NCBI GenBank assembly: GCA_030015575.1
Contig: JASDDO010000014.1
Coordinates: 165,449,911 to 165,513,910, forward strand
DNA: 64,000 bases
Direction of reading: 5' to 3'
From: Agapanthus africanus
Lineage: Eukaryota; Streptophyta; Magnoliopsida; Asparagales; Amaryllidaceae
Part shown: piece after piece, positions 42,701-54,769 of the stretch
Layout: every line of letters begins with the position of its first letter
How positions within the stretch are numbered: position 1 is the first letter of the stretch
The notes under the pieces: generated by a model
Seen by the model: the letters and a program-made list of their open reading frames with translations, nothing else
Told to the model about the DNA's origin: nothing
Databases searched by the model: none
Made by a program: the position numbers and the translations under genes

Positions 42701-44275
42701 GAGATAGCTTTTCTTGTTTGAGCACAGTTCAGAGACTGTCGATGGCAGATTAGCAGATTCTTTGTGACAGCCGAGTACATTCGAATTTACGTCGACCGGG
42801 GGACAACTTGTCCGTGTTCGTGCACATCCATAGTTATTTGATCATATCCATGAGGCATAGTTCGATGATGTTTGTTTGTCAGAGATCATGGAGCAGGTTC
42901 GACAGGGCAGAGATTCAGAGTTTGTGATTGATGATCAGAGAGTACTACGATTTGGGACTCGACTGGGTGTGTCAGATTCCGAGGGACCGAGACACGAGAT
43001 TTTTAAGGAGGCGCATCAGTCAGTATATAGTGTTCATCCGGGTTCCACCAAGATGTATTATGATTTGAGAGAAGTCTAATGTTGTGAAGGGATGAAGAGA
43101 GATGTCACAGATTTTGTTTCGGGATGCTGACTTGTCAGCAAAGTCAAGGCTGAGCATCAGAGGCCAGCAGGAGAGTTACAACCTTTGCCTATTCCGGGAT
43201 AGAAATAGGAGCAGATTTCTATGGAATTTATTGTGGGTTTACCTATGACCAGTTGAGAGTATGACTCTATTTGAGTGATCGTAGACCGATTGACGAAAGT
43301 AGCTCACTTTCTGCCAGTAAGGCCACTTTCGGATTCGTTCACTGTGCTCAGATATATGTTGATGAGATTGTGCGACTACATGGAGTTCCGACTTGTATTG
43401 TGTCCGACAGAGGCACCCAATTCACCAGCCGACTATTGTAGAAACTTCAAGAGACTTTGGGAACCAGTTGGGTTTCAGTGTGGTTTTATTTCCGCAAACC
43501 GACGGTCAATCGGAGCGGACCATTCAGACTCTTGAGGATAAGCTCTGAGCTTGTGTTCTAGATTTCGGTGGCAGTTGGGATCGCCACTTACCCTTGATAA
43601 AGTTCTCCTACAATGATAGCTTACAGGAGACGATTCAGATGGTACCCTTCGAGGCATTATATGGGAGGAGATGTTGATCGCCCGTTTGTTGAACAGAGTT
43701 CAGTGAGAGCAGTATTTTGAGGCCACAGATTGTGCAGGAGACGACCAAAAAGAACCAGTTGATTCAAGATAGGATGATAGCGGCCCAGAGCAGGCAGAAA
43801 TCTTATGCAGACTGACATTAGAGCAGACTTGAGTTTATAGTAGGCGATCATGTTTTTCTTGAGGGTTTTTTCGATGTGGGGCGTGTTGAGATTCGGAAAG
43901 AAGGAAAGCTTAGTCCCAGATATGTGGGTCCCTTTCAGATTCACGAGCGAGTCGGCGCAGTTGTTTATCGTTTGAATCTTCTACCTAGATTCCCAGATGT
44001 TCACCCCGTGTTCCATGTATCGATGCTCCGTAATTACCTTCATGACCCCTCTCACGCGATTCGGTATTAGACAATTCGGCTGGAGCGTGAATTTTTTTCT
44101 TTCACAGAGAAGCCGATAGTCATTCTAGATCGGCAGGTGAAGAAATCGAGATCCGAGGACATACCGTCCGTAAAGGGTTCTTTGGCGTACCCCGAACAGC
44201 GAAGAGGTTACGTAGGAAGCCGAGGACGTGATGAGGAAAAAGTATTCCCAGCTCTTCGAGGGTATGCGTAGTTAG
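42701..44275 (+). pseudogene. E4 integrase and chromodomain-like tail remnant
   Basis: VYSVHPGSTKMYYDLRE (zinc-binding HHCC region) lies at 43020-43079 and IVDRLTKVAHFLPVRPLSDS (core) at 43275-43335. The C-terminal KLSPRYVGPFQIHERVGAVV and VHPVFHVSMLRNYL are intact at 43876-44070. After a stop, FTEKPIVILDRQVKKSRSED resembles the start of a Tekay/Del chromodomain. Other core parts are lost to stops. Confidence 0.8.
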
Positions 44276-44300
44276 ATTTTAAATTTGGGGATCGAATTTC

Positions 44301-44315
44301 TTTAAGGGGGAAAAT
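44301..44315 (+). other. E4 polypurine tract
   Basis: TTTAAGGGGGAAAAT directly precedes the 3' LTR start TGTAACGTTC. Confidence 0.85.
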
Positions 44316-47300
44316 TGTAACGTTCTGAAAATTCGATTAGGTTGATTGTGTTTTAATTATTGATAATATGTGTTTTCCGTAAAAACCAAGATATAATTAT
44401 TTTTCCACATAGAGTTAAATATACCTATTTTAGCTATGTAATTGCTAGTATTGGTATTTAATTAGTCACTTATTAATTGCTAGTTTACTCAAATATTTTT
44501 CTTAATTAATTAATTTTAATTGTTATTTTAATCGTACACTTATACTCTAAATTAGCGATAATTATAAATTAGAATGGGTTAATACAAGTTTTGTACACCA
44601 TGACACATTAAACCAAATCGTAACATGTTGTTTTTGAAATAAAAAGAAATTGTCAAGATGGTTCTAGAAATTTAAAGAAAAAGTTTAAATAGAAAAGAAA
44701 ATTAAAGGAAAATAATAAAAAAAGAAGTATGCTATTTAAATAAATGAGGTATGGGTTTCTTGACTTAGCTTCCACTCTCTCTCTCACGCACACACACACC
44801 CTCACCCCTCATTCTCGGCCAGCAGCCAGCAGCCCCCTTTCCATTTTTCTTCTCATTTCCATTGCCAAAAAAACCCATTTCGTTATAAAAAATTCACAAA
44901 ATTAACTCTAAATTCTAGCCAAATTATCATCATAAATTCTTTGTTCAAATCTAGCATAGATCTTGGAGCAAGAAAACCATTTTAGGAGGTCAAGTTGCAA
45001 GTTTGATCTCAAAAATTGTGAGGTATAAATCTTAACCCTATGGTTTAATTGTTGGTTAATTACTTTAATCTAGCTTAATTAGGTTTAAATATGGTTTTAA
45101 TTGAAAGTTAGAATTCTAAAGAGAAGATTTTGAATTAAAATTAGGGTTTTTATCACTTGATCATGGTTGCAATGTGTAGTTTAACATCTTAAGACATGCA
45201 AAATCTAAACTAGATGTTAATTTGCTAATTGTTACTTTTAAATTGTCATAATTAAATAATCTAGTAAACTAATTTAATGTTTAATCTTAGCGGGTGAGAT
45301 TAAAATCTAGTTAATTATTGTGAAGCCTAATTAAGATATTATATAAATATTGTGGCCACTAGATTTGTTAAAATATCTAGATTTGCACCAAAATGGTTAA
45401 GTGATGCTTACTAGGTTTTCGGAATAAATCGATTTTTATTAGGTTTGAGGTTTTGATGATTTATAACCTATTCCCTAAAATATTTAGTGTGTTGTGAATG
45501 CGTGATTAGTGCGATCGGGTTCTAGGGTTGGTAGTTGTCACGTATAGCGACCTTAGTTGTGGTTTGTGGCGTTGTCGTGAGCGCGTTTTGTGCACCAAGT
45601 GCGTATGCATCTAGTTAGTGTGCGTTGGTTGTCTTGCATCGTTTGTTTCCGCGGTTTTTTACATATCTATCCTCTTATTTACTTGTGTGCGATCCTAGGA
45701 TCGGGTGCAGAGGCGTCGGACGTGGCGTGGAAAGACAAGGCTGCGATCGGATCAGATTAGACGAGGCGTCCCGGTAAGTAGATGTACACATCTATAGGGG
45801 ATCTTCTGCATGGAGCGAAGCGCCCGATAGTCAGGATTACCAGTAGTACTTGTATTTATATGCGTAGTCTCCTAGTCATTCATCTCATTACATTGCATCA
45901 TCATAGATATATATGATAGTATCTTATATGACACTTGCACTATTACCATTGGTTCATACCGCACGTGCACTATTCATGCGAACACATATGCCTTTGGTAA
46001 TTGTTATGTCACGAACACTATAGAACTTGCTTAGAATCGGTATCTGTGAATTGCACCATATATGATCTGTAGACTTGTACCTGTATAGTCATTTCATCAG
46101 GATGGATACGTAGGATTGTTAGTCATATATACATACCTCATTGCATCATGATTCATGCATAGCTTTTGGCCGTATTTCGCCTGGTATATACTATCGTATC
46201 ATAGACAGCCATCGCCGACATGTTTACTTATTGTGATTCTTCTTGAGGATTTCAGTATTTATGAGATTTATGGATTTTGGGGAAAACCGCAAAGATTTTA
46301 TAAACTTATTATCATTTTAAAGTAGAAATTTGCGGTTTTCTCGTGATATGATGTGTGTGGCGTCCACCATGTGTTTTCTCGGTTCTTGAGCGGTATCATA
46401 TAAGCGATTCGAGGAGGGAGATGCACCGTCTGCGGGTACATGGTGGACCCGGTGCGGTACCTCGGGGAAAGAAGATCCCACAGATGGCATTGAGCCCGGC
46501 AGGGGAGCACTACGGACCGATTATTTTTGACACGGCGGATATCCGGAGGATACCGACGTAGTCGTGAGATTTGATTATATGGGTCGATCCGGACTGACGG
46601 AGCCCGAGATATTGAGATATTGAGATGTTGACATATTGAGGTATTGAGACATTGAGATATAGAGATATTAAGATATTGAGATATTGGGATATATATTTAT
46701 TGTGTCGATACTTGACACGGATTTTCTGTTGATTTCATTGATGATACTTCAGTTTATTGCACAGTGGTTTTTCTAAGATAAAAACAAAGATTTTCTCACA
46801 CCAGACTTATTCAGGTTTCGTGTTTGATTATGCATTCATGTTGCATTCATGTTAGTACATCGTATCATATCGATATGCATAGGTTGAGACGCATTTGTGT
46901 GCATGCTTACGATAGCCTTATTAGATGTTATTTACTACTCACGAGTTGGCAACTCACCCCCGTCGTGCCACAGTATCTTGGAGGTTCGACACATCAGCGC
47001 AGTAGCGGCGAGCGTACTTCCTCTTTTTGCTTCATTGTATCGATTTGCAGGTTTGCTCATTGGTGGGTTGCGAGGATACTTTTGTTCCATCTTTTATTAT
47101 TATTTGTATCTAGTATACTCCATCTACCCTTATATATTGGACTAGACGGTGAGACTCGTGAGACTTGTATTTGCGGTATTTGGTGTCGATGCTCACTTGA
47201 GCCGACGTGGTGTTTCTCATTTCATGCTTTCAGATGCTTATTTCGCACTTTTGATATACATATTGCATGTGGTTGTGATTCCGCCTTTGGCGAAGAGCTA

Positions 47301-47593
47301 GCTCCCGCTTGGGGATGACTTTATTCATTATTTATATGTATTTTCTTGCGTTGTCCCCGTTTGGGGGCCAGTATTTACAAAGGAGACTGCCGAAATTTTC
47401 GGGAAATTTTGATGTTTTAAAAATGTTTAATGTGACTTATTTGTAAAAATCGCTTTCTTTAAATAAGTTTTCCTTCACTCTATTTCTCTAAATGGTTTAG
47501 ATTTCTGGGTTTTGGCTTACTTAGATGACGTTACGTCTTGAGACGTTTCGTAATTTAAGTGTCAGTCACGTTCCGTACCTTCGGATCGTGACA
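44316..47593 (+). repeat. E4 3' LTR (complete, 3278 bp)
   Basis: It starts TGTAACGTTCTGAAAATTCG and ends CGGATCGTGACA. The first 0.9 kb has no partner because the 5' LTR is truncated. A CTCTCTCTCACGCACACACA stretch lies near 44775. Confidence 0.9.
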
Positions 47594-47599
47594 TTATTT

Positions 47600-47757
47600 A
47601 TCCATAGGGGCAAGTTTTACCCTTGCTACTGAGTCCATAGGGACAAAATATCAGATATTCTGATATTTTGTCTCTACGGAGAAATGTGTAGGGGAAAAAG
47701 CGCTTAAGCTGTAGGTGCAACAGTTGCCCCTACGGAGTAATCCGTAGTGACATTATA
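47600..47757. repeat. CACTA subterminal repeats with a long hairpin
   Basis: AGGGACAAAATATCAGA (47639-47655) and TCTGATATTTTGTCTCT (47659-47675) form a 17-bp stem with one G-T pair and a 3-base loop. The pairing extends weakly into CCATA / TACGG. CCATAGGGGCAAG (47612) and GCAACAGTTGCCCCTACGGA (about 47722) are opposite copies of the same subterminal motif. Confidence 0.7.
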
Positions 47758-48019
47758 TTAGGTTTTTTTTATAAAAAAAAGAGGCTTCCCGTTTTTTCCT
47801 CGCCCTATGCACAATAATATATATATATATATATATCATATAGCCAAAAACAGAAATATTCATAATCAATATCTCACGCATAATATATAAAATAAATAAA
47901 CAAATAGAATACGAAATCAATCTAAAATTATCGTGAACATACAAACAACCACCAATATCGTCCAAAATATATACAATATGTATCAGATAAGTACATACAT
48001 CCTAAATATATAAATAAAG

Positions 48020-51000
48020 CTATCCTAGCTCGGTCCAGCTCCTCCACCTCTGATAATCGCCGTAATATGGTGCATCTGCTCCTCGGTGCAACCCTGAGTC
48101 GTCAAAAACTCGACTAATAAAGGAGCGGACTGTGCGGGAGTCTGAGTGAGCTATAGGAATGGTCTGCGCAACCGCAGCCGAGATAGTGACTTGCGAAGCC
48201 ACAGCCGAAAGAGATGCATGTGGAGCCGCAGCCGAAGTAGCTTGCCGAATCTGTAAAATTTTGTATGTGTAATAAACGAGTAAGAACGGTGTATTAGATT
48301 TTAATCGAATTCGTATCATTATCAGATTATTGCGAAACCGCGAATTTATATATGCTTTTTTGAGATTACACACCTTCTATTCAAATTCATATATTATGTA
48401 TGAGAATTTATATATCTTGAAATTCCACACATTCAGGGCTATGCTTTTATACCCAAATCTAAGAATACATCGGGATTTAGGCCTAGTTTAGATATCTAGT
48501 TTGGAAAACCGTAGTTTATTTTAATTAGATAGTTTTATATAAGTATGATTAATCAAAACTAAGTTTACAACCAAATAAGCTCAGGCTACTAATATTGCAT
48601 AAGTTACTATTTATAATATAATATAATATTTTACTATTAAGTAATATACGTACCAACATCTCTTTCAACTTCTCGACGGTGGTCTTCAAGGCGGCAACAT
48701 CATACTCCAGACATCGCTCACGGGGGTAGGGGAAGTAACCGCCGAAGTGGAGACCGACTTCATATGGGCTCTGCTAGAACCCAGTCCCCGGCCTCTCTCC
48801 CAAACTCCGTGGTGCCCTCTGAGTGCGGCATTTAGGACTGGGGTCAGTAGCATCGGATCGGTATATCCACTAAAATCGATCCCCGATACCCCCGCCTGCT
48901 CCACCACCCGCTCCTACACCCACATTAACCATTAAAATATAAGTATATCATTTAAATTTGAACTTATCAAAATAAAAATTTCATCGAATTAGAATAAATA
49001 TTAATTTTTACGCAATACTCTTGGGTAGCAGTTTCGGAGAATTGGAACTCGCCCGTGGCGGGATCTGTCGAGGTGCCGTAGACTGCAAGATACGCGATCA
49101 ACACGCTCAGTGTACCACCCTGCGCCAGGGTTTGAGTTATCTACAATTCGCTAAAAATTTACACATATTATAATATAACTCTTAATATTGGATTATATTA
49201 AAATAGATCTATTGTAATTTACCGATGCCTCCATGGCACGAGTAATGTTTCTCGAGCCACCTGTGTAAGTGGGTTGAGCCCTCTTCGCCGACTGCCTATT
49301 CTCCTTATTTTGATCGGCATGTTTTCGCACAACACAATCAAATTTAGTTTTCTGATTAAACAACACAAAAAAAATAAATTATATACTAAATAATGAATTA
49401 CATTTAAATTACAAACCTGTTTGCGCTCAGAGTCATAATATTGGCACAAGAGAGGCCATGTATCTACATCGACTCTGGCAAAGACTGGAGAATGTAGGAG
49501 AGCCGCTCTCTCTGCCTCAGGGGTCGCCAGCCATACCAAATAGCAATCGATCTTCAGCTTGTTCCTATTATATCGGACCTTAGATTGCATGTTCTTCATG
49601 AGGCCCAGGTAAAGAGCGTGAAGATTGAGCACTCTGTCAGGGTGATCAGGGTCGGGTACAGGCTGAAAGTCGTAATCCAACTGCAAATACAAAAAAATAA
49701 TGTATTTAAATTACAAGTGTTAAATAATAATAAATTTATTTGATAAGTCAAATGAAAATATATATTAATACCTAAGCCTGATCCCAGAAGAGGGCAAATG
49801 AGCGTCGGTGTTGATTGCCCCACTCAACGTGAAGTGGATACTTCTTCTGGATGCGGCTGTCATCCCCCATATACCGGTCGAACCACTCGGCATAATCACC
49901 AGTATAGAGATAATGGGGGTAAAGAAGAGGGGGAACGGTGCTTCCCCATAGCTCTATCGGCTCTCATCCTATGGGACTGATTCGGCCCTCAAGTCCCCCT
50001 CTCGGGTTGGGGCTGCCCTGCATCTACAAGAAATATCAAGACAAGCAATATTAAGACAAAACAGTAATAAAAAAATCAAGGATTAACGAAAATTGAAGTG
50101 GGATATATACCTCCGGCGACAGAAGCACGAGCGTGAGCCCGGATAGCAGTACAAACGGGACGAGAGTTCCTTCAGCGAGGAACAGCCGGTGACCCGGACG
50201 TGGATGCATCCCCTCCAACTAGAAAATAAAAATTGACGATAAAATCACATGAGGTTCATGGTTATTCTTAGAGGATATGTAAAATGAATAAATATTTTAT
50301 AATTAAGAATACTAACATCCAGACTGAGCGGAGAGTACGGAAGTGGCGTGAGTGGTCTCTACGCCAGATATGGATGCACCACCTATAACTAGACAATTAA
50401 AAATAGATTGTATAAGTAATTGCAAAAAGAATGTGCATATCTATAATATAACATTCTAAATCAATATGCATGCAATATAGGATATATAAACATACTCGCA
50501 GGTGCGGTGGTGGCCTCTGCCCGGGATGTAGAGGCACCACCTACTGCTAGACAATCAAAAATCGATTATCTAACTAAGAGCAAAAAGAATATGTGTATAT
50601 TTATGATATAACATTCTAAATTAATATGCATGCAATATAGAATATATAAACATACCCGCATGTGTGGTGGTGGCCTCTTCCCGGGATGTGGAGGCACCAC
50701 CTACAGCTAGACAATCAAAAATTGATTCTCTAAGTAAACGAAAAAAGAATATGTGTATATTTATGATATAACATTCTAAATCAATATGCATGCATTATAG
50801 GATATATAAACATACCTATAGGTGCGGTAGTGGCCTCTGCTTCTGATGTGGACGCACCACCTACTGCTAGACAATTAAACATTGAATATATAAGTAATTT
50901 TAAAATAATATGCGTGTATATCTATAATATTACATTCAAAATGAATATGCGTGCAATATACCTAGAGGTGTAGCAAATTCCACACGGAAGGAGTCATCCG

Positions 51001-51141
51001 AAGGGGATGCGGATCGGGGTGCAAGACCAGCCCTCTAGAGCTCCCTCGCAGCTCCCCGGGCGGCAGAACCGCTCTGCCTTTGCCTCTGCCACGGCTGGTG
51101 CTCCTATCGCCCCTCGCTGCTTCGGGCATCGTCATCAGACC
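48020..51141 (-). pseudogene. Transposase-associated gene (Transposase_24 / Ptta-En-Spm type), multi-exon, damaged
   Basis: Exons by GT-AG borders: 50957-51141 (Arg/Gly-rich), a mini-exon array, 50110-50219, 49772-50023, 49417-49680, 49223-49351, 49012-49140, 48654-48913 and 48020-48250. Five exons from 49680 to 48654 are in phase 0. Key pieces are YTGDYAEWFDRYMG, KVRYNRNKLKIDCYLVWLAT, WPLLCQYYDSERKQ and DQNKENRQSAKRAQPTYTGG. The last is the NKxNR...HTGGS-like signature of this plant transposase family. Later come VWERGRGLGSS and, in another frame, ERCLEYDVAALKTTVEKLKE, a coiled-coil end. Damage: TGA and TAG in exon 49772-50023 and frame changes in the last two exons. Its job in transposition is not well defined. 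Confidence 0.7.
50337..50960 (-). repeat. Tandem array of mini-exon + intron units (160 bp)
   Basis: CATAC landmarks recur at 50491, 50651 and 50811, exactly 160 bases apart, with diverged units on both sides. Each unit holds a 51-bp potential exon between TTGTCTAG and GTATGTTT (minus strand), encoding VGGASTSRAEATTAPA, VGGASTSREEATTTHA or VGGASTSEAEATTAPI. The intron parts are AT-rich and well conserved between units. Confidence 0.8.
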
Positions 51142-51234
51142 TAAATAAGAGTATAATCATTACATATGCATGCAATATATGTATAGATCGTAGAAATATG
51201 AAGTAATAATATAACATTACTGATAACCTTTTTC

Positions 51235-51440
51235 ATTTCGTAGACGCATTAGACATATCTACTTGGATTTCATCATCGATATCATTTCTAACCCACGTAA
51301 CTTCACGATCAGCCATAGACAACCCGTCTTTTGAAATAGACGGTCAGAGCACTCTAAGTCTTCTTTTTTCTTCATCCTCATCGCTGTCCTCCATACGATC
51401 CTCGAATTCTGGGACATCGTAAACATCCGTGGGTTTCTAA
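51235..51440 (-). pseudogene. TNP2-like transposase, C-terminal tail
   Basis: The minus strand reads KPTDVYDVPEFEDRMEDSDE, then after a TGA-containing break ADREVTWVRNDIDDEIQVD. KPxD(V/L)Y(D/E)(V/M)PE followed by acidic residues is usual near the end of DUF4216 in plant CACTA transposases. Everything upstream is lost at the scrambled junction. Confidence 0.55.
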
Positions 51441-51626
51441 CGGGTCATCCCCAGTACAGTGTCGTCCTCCCTTAACGGGTCATCCCCAGTACAATGTCGT
51501 CCTCCCTTAACGGGTCATCCCCAGTACAGCCGTAAACAACCCGTCTTTTTTCTTCATCCTCATCGCTGTCCTCCATACGATCCTCGAATTCTGGATCCTC
51601 GAATTCTGGGACAACTAGACCATTGT
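51441..51626. other. Scrambled templated-insertion scar joining CACTA and E3
   Basis: Two 35-bp units (51441-51475, 51476-51510) and a partial third each begin with GGTCATCCCCAGTACAGTG, copied from aORF copy 2 exon 3 (52269-52287). They go on with CGTCCTCCCTTAA, copied from 51628-51640. Then come copies of the CACTA side: ACAACCCGTCTTTT (from about 51319), a 50-bp piece (51544-51593, from about 51362-51411) and ATCCTCGAATTCTGGGAC again (from 51398). Confidence 0.85.
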
Positions 51627-54277
51627 CCGTCCTCCCTTAAGGGAAGCTGCTGCGGCTGTGGCGCCACGTGATATGACTGAGCTACTGATGCCCCGTGCTC
51701 CCATTGAAGCGGTGACTGTGGCGTCTCCCGAGTCTGGCATGGGTTCAGATATCGAGACTCGTCATCCCAAGGTGCCTACCAAGCATAAGCTTGTGCTAGC
51801 GGCGACCGGTACTCGCTCACAGAAGAAGAAGAAGTCGATTCTTTCTACAGACGTTGTACTCGGCCAAGAGCCTCATGCTCCTTATAGCAAGGGCCTAAGC
51901 GAATATGGGACCAACGAGGGCTTATTTATGGCGCCGGATGATAATGATCTGGCGGCCGCCATCGCAGCTTCCGAGCGACTCGCTAACCACAAAGCAGGAC
52001 TGATCATCCTAGCACAATCAAGTAAACTTCAGCCGAATCTTTTGTCATTGCATTACATTTTTATTATCATGTTTTGACTGACATTTTTCCGTCAACAGGC
52101 ATTTCCACTGAAGAGGCTCTCGCGGCTTCCCTCAAGACTTTTGAGGAGGAAGAAAGGCTTCGTGCTTCGCTGGGTGTTCGTATATTTCGGCTCATTGTGT
52201 CTTCATTCCCTTTTCTTATGGGTAATTTGACCCCTTTTACATCTTATCGCAGGGACTACCTTGACTCAGGTCATCCCCAGTACAGTGCCAATCCCGCAGG
52301 GTGATGTGGAGATGCTTCCAGGGCCAGCTATCGAAGTCCCGGCCTCCTCAGCATTGCCAAAAGAGACTTTACTTAAGCAACCAATGACGGATGCCATAAC
52401 GGCTCCAAAGGTAGCTCCTGGCGCGGACGATTACGTCTTTTTGACGAAAGTCCTGAGAAGATCAGCTCTCATGGTCCAGGCGGAAAGGAAGCGCAGGAGG
52501 CGTACAGCAAGAGAACGTAATGCCGCGGGTGCAGGCTCAACCGCTGCTACCCCTGTCCCTGCTTCTTCAGAAGGTGCTCCGATCACTCTGTCTACTACTC
52601 ATAGACAAGTGGCACGCGCAGCTCGGGAAGCAATTGAAAAGCCATCCCAAGGTAACGTAACACTTGGCCTTTTGTCAAAATCTGATCTTCAGATTCTCAT
52701 ATGTCATACCCTGTAGGGCTGAGTCTTGATGAGGAAGTGGTAGGTGAGATGGCGGCAACCACTGAGCCTGAAGTGGCCACTCTTTCTCAAGAGTCTGGAA
52801 CTGCCCCAATTGCCACTCTTTCCCCTTGCGATTCCTTGGTGTTGCAAGGTGCTGTGAGTATCACGACGGCTCTCGTGGAGTCGGGAGATGAAGCTACAGG
52901 CGGCGAAACCATTCCGATGGATGAGGGTGAAGCAGTCGCTGCACCCAGTGACACCCTTGTCGTGGTTTCGACCGGCGACTCACCAGGTAGATTTTGGGTC
53001 ATTGATTTCCTTTTCATTTTGCAATCCCTTTCAATCTCCTCTGACAGTATTTTCTCTAGTTTCTAATGCAGGTATGGTGAACGTTGAGGTTGTGCCACCC
53101 GAGGAAGCATCACCAGTTGCTACTTTCACGGTGGCCGCCCCTTTGCCTTCTCTCGTGTCCTCCCAAATGCTAGAAGATATGGGTTTGTGACTTATCGGTT
53201 TTATTGTAGGCAATATACTTTATGTACTGATATTGCATTATTACACCCTTGCAGGAGTCCTTTTTGATCATCTGCATTAGGTGCTGCACCCATATTTCTC
53301 CTTCCAGTTGGAGATTGCTTCATCTAGTGGCGTTGGTGAGTACAGTCTCTAGCTAATATCTTCTTTTTTCTTTTACGGGCAGCCAAGTCGTTTCTAATTC
53401 TTCTTTATTTTGACTACAGCACTACAAATTGAAGGAGGAGATAAAAGAATAGTCGCGCCACCGGTACTCCCGGCCTTGCCACCTGCCGCAGCCGGTATAG
53501 TATACTTCATCACTCATGTGATTTATTTATTTTGCGAGTTAGCTTTGAACCGTAACTCATTTTGCAGCAGTCGCACGGGTTCCTGCTCCCTTCGAATCTT
53601 GTATATTAATGCCAGCAGGACCATTTTCTAGACGTCCATCTTCTAAGGGCGCTGTGACCAGCCTTCGTATGTTGAGTGAATCCATTGAAGAGCTTGACGC
53701 GGAGATTCCTACACTCGCTGCAGATTTTGCTTCCGAGGTTAATCCTATGCTGGCGACGCTCGTGAACTTCCATAGCGAGGGCATCGTTAAGTCTTGGGTT
53801 ATTCACTGCAGGAAAATTGAGGCCTGCCTGCATGAGCTTGAGCTCGGACGTCCTGCTCCCGAGGTCCTGGCTGTGAACTCCCAACAGGCTGCGTGGGTCT
53901 AGCAGAGCACTCCCTACTTCCGCCATCTTGAACAAGAAGCGGCCTTAAAGCGTAAGGAGTGCGAAGAGACTTCAAGCGAATTTGCCCGGCTGCACGCTCA
54001 GGTTGATGCAAATGCTGTACAGTTGAAAGCTATCTTTGAGGGCCTTCTACGATGTATTTCTGACGGGCTAACGCTAAGGAAGAAGCTCGACCTCATCGAG
54101 CGAGATGCGCAGAGTCGTAGGGCAGCTTAGCGGGTCATCGACGAGCAACTTTCATCTTATTTGCAGCAACGGGCTCAGGTTGAAGCGGAGTTGGCCGCGG
54201 CAGCTGACCGTGAAAAGGGGCTGAGGGGAGTGCGCGAGCAACTGATTGGTTTATTGAAAACGCCTCCCTCCCAATAG
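51627..54277 (+). pseudogene. aORF copy 2: intron-bearing gene antisense to E3 gag-pol
   Basis: Eight exons with GT-AG borders: about 51627-52021, 52099-52173, 52253-52651, 52717-52986, 53072-53182, 53255-53335, 53420-53494 and 53568-54277. Phases join cleanly at exons 1-2-3. Content: VPTKHKLVLAATGTRSQKKK and VLGQEPHAPY in exon 1, and EEALAASLKTFEEEERLRAS in exon 2. Exon 3 has a basic run, ERKRRRRTARER. Exons 4-7 are Ala/Pro/Ser/Thr/Val-rich and low in structure, and exon 8 is a coiled coil beginning MPAGPFSRRPSSKGAV. Damage: TAG at 53900 and 54128, and TAG in exon 6. The 5' part seen in copy 1 is missing. Introns are on the aORF strand only and would not be removed from the gag-pol RNA. Confidence 0.75.
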
Positions 54278-54507
54278 TCGTTTTTGTACCAATTAACATT
54301 TGTAACTTTTGAATAACATGTATCCATTTTTTATTCTTTCGTATGATCCAACTTGTACTCTATTGAATTCATGAATAAAAGATACACATTTTTTGTTCTG
54401 CTGTTGCTTTCTTCTCCTCGCTGTGTCATCGCCATGTGATTTTAGCAAGTGTGTCCTGTAGATAGTAAGTGAAGGTCCGTCTTGGACTCTTTGTAGGGTA
54501 ACGATGG

Positions 54508-54720
54508 CTTAGGAAACATGTTCATGTCTGCTGCCTAAGACTTTTCAATTTTATGAGCCGTGAGAGTCTCATAAAGAATTTTCTCCCTACAGGTTGAGAG
54601 GATTCCGTAGGTGTATTTTCTCCTTATGAATCGTGAGGATTCCTAAGTGTGTTTTCTCTTTAGAGTCGTAAAGATCTCATAAGAGAATTTTCTCCTTACA
54701 AGTCGAGAGGACTTGTAAGT
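54508..54720 (-). repeat. Hairpin array, cluster C (E3 3' UTR)
   Basis: Leader CTTAGG (54508) pairs with CCTAAG (54534). TTTATGAG (54550) pairs with CTCATAAA (54568). CTTACAAGTC (54695) pairs with GACTTGTAAG (54710). Two members between them are imperfect. The spacers again resemble TGTATTTTCTCC. Confidence 0.82.
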
Positions 54721-54769
54721 GGTTGATGAGTTGACTTGCTCCCGAATCAAAGAATTGCTTTGACGTGGA

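Larger units (their letters stand above)
37367..47593 (+). mobile_element. E4: decayed Ty3/gypsy chromovirus (Tekay/Del-like)
   Basis: A truncated 5' LTR (37367-39802), iMet primer site, gag, protease, RT, RNase H, integrase, chromodomain-like tail, polypurine tract and a full 3' LTR (44316-47593) occur in standard order on the plus strand. The interior is only 4.5 kb and full of stops and frameshifts, so it is long dead. The LTRs differ by several per cent by eye. No target duplication can be read because the left end is missing. Confidence 0.88.
47594..51440 (-). mobile_element. CACTA (En/Spm)-type transposon remnant
   Basis: The left part (47600-47757) has subterminal inverted motifs of the form TCCGTAGGGGCAA, typical of CACTA ends. 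The minus strand then encodes an intron-containing transposase-associated gene and, at the right, the C-terminal end of a TNP2-like protein. The terminal CACTA bases themselves were not found: the left end abuts the E4 3' LTR and the right end is cut by a scrambled junction with E3. Confidence 0.65.
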
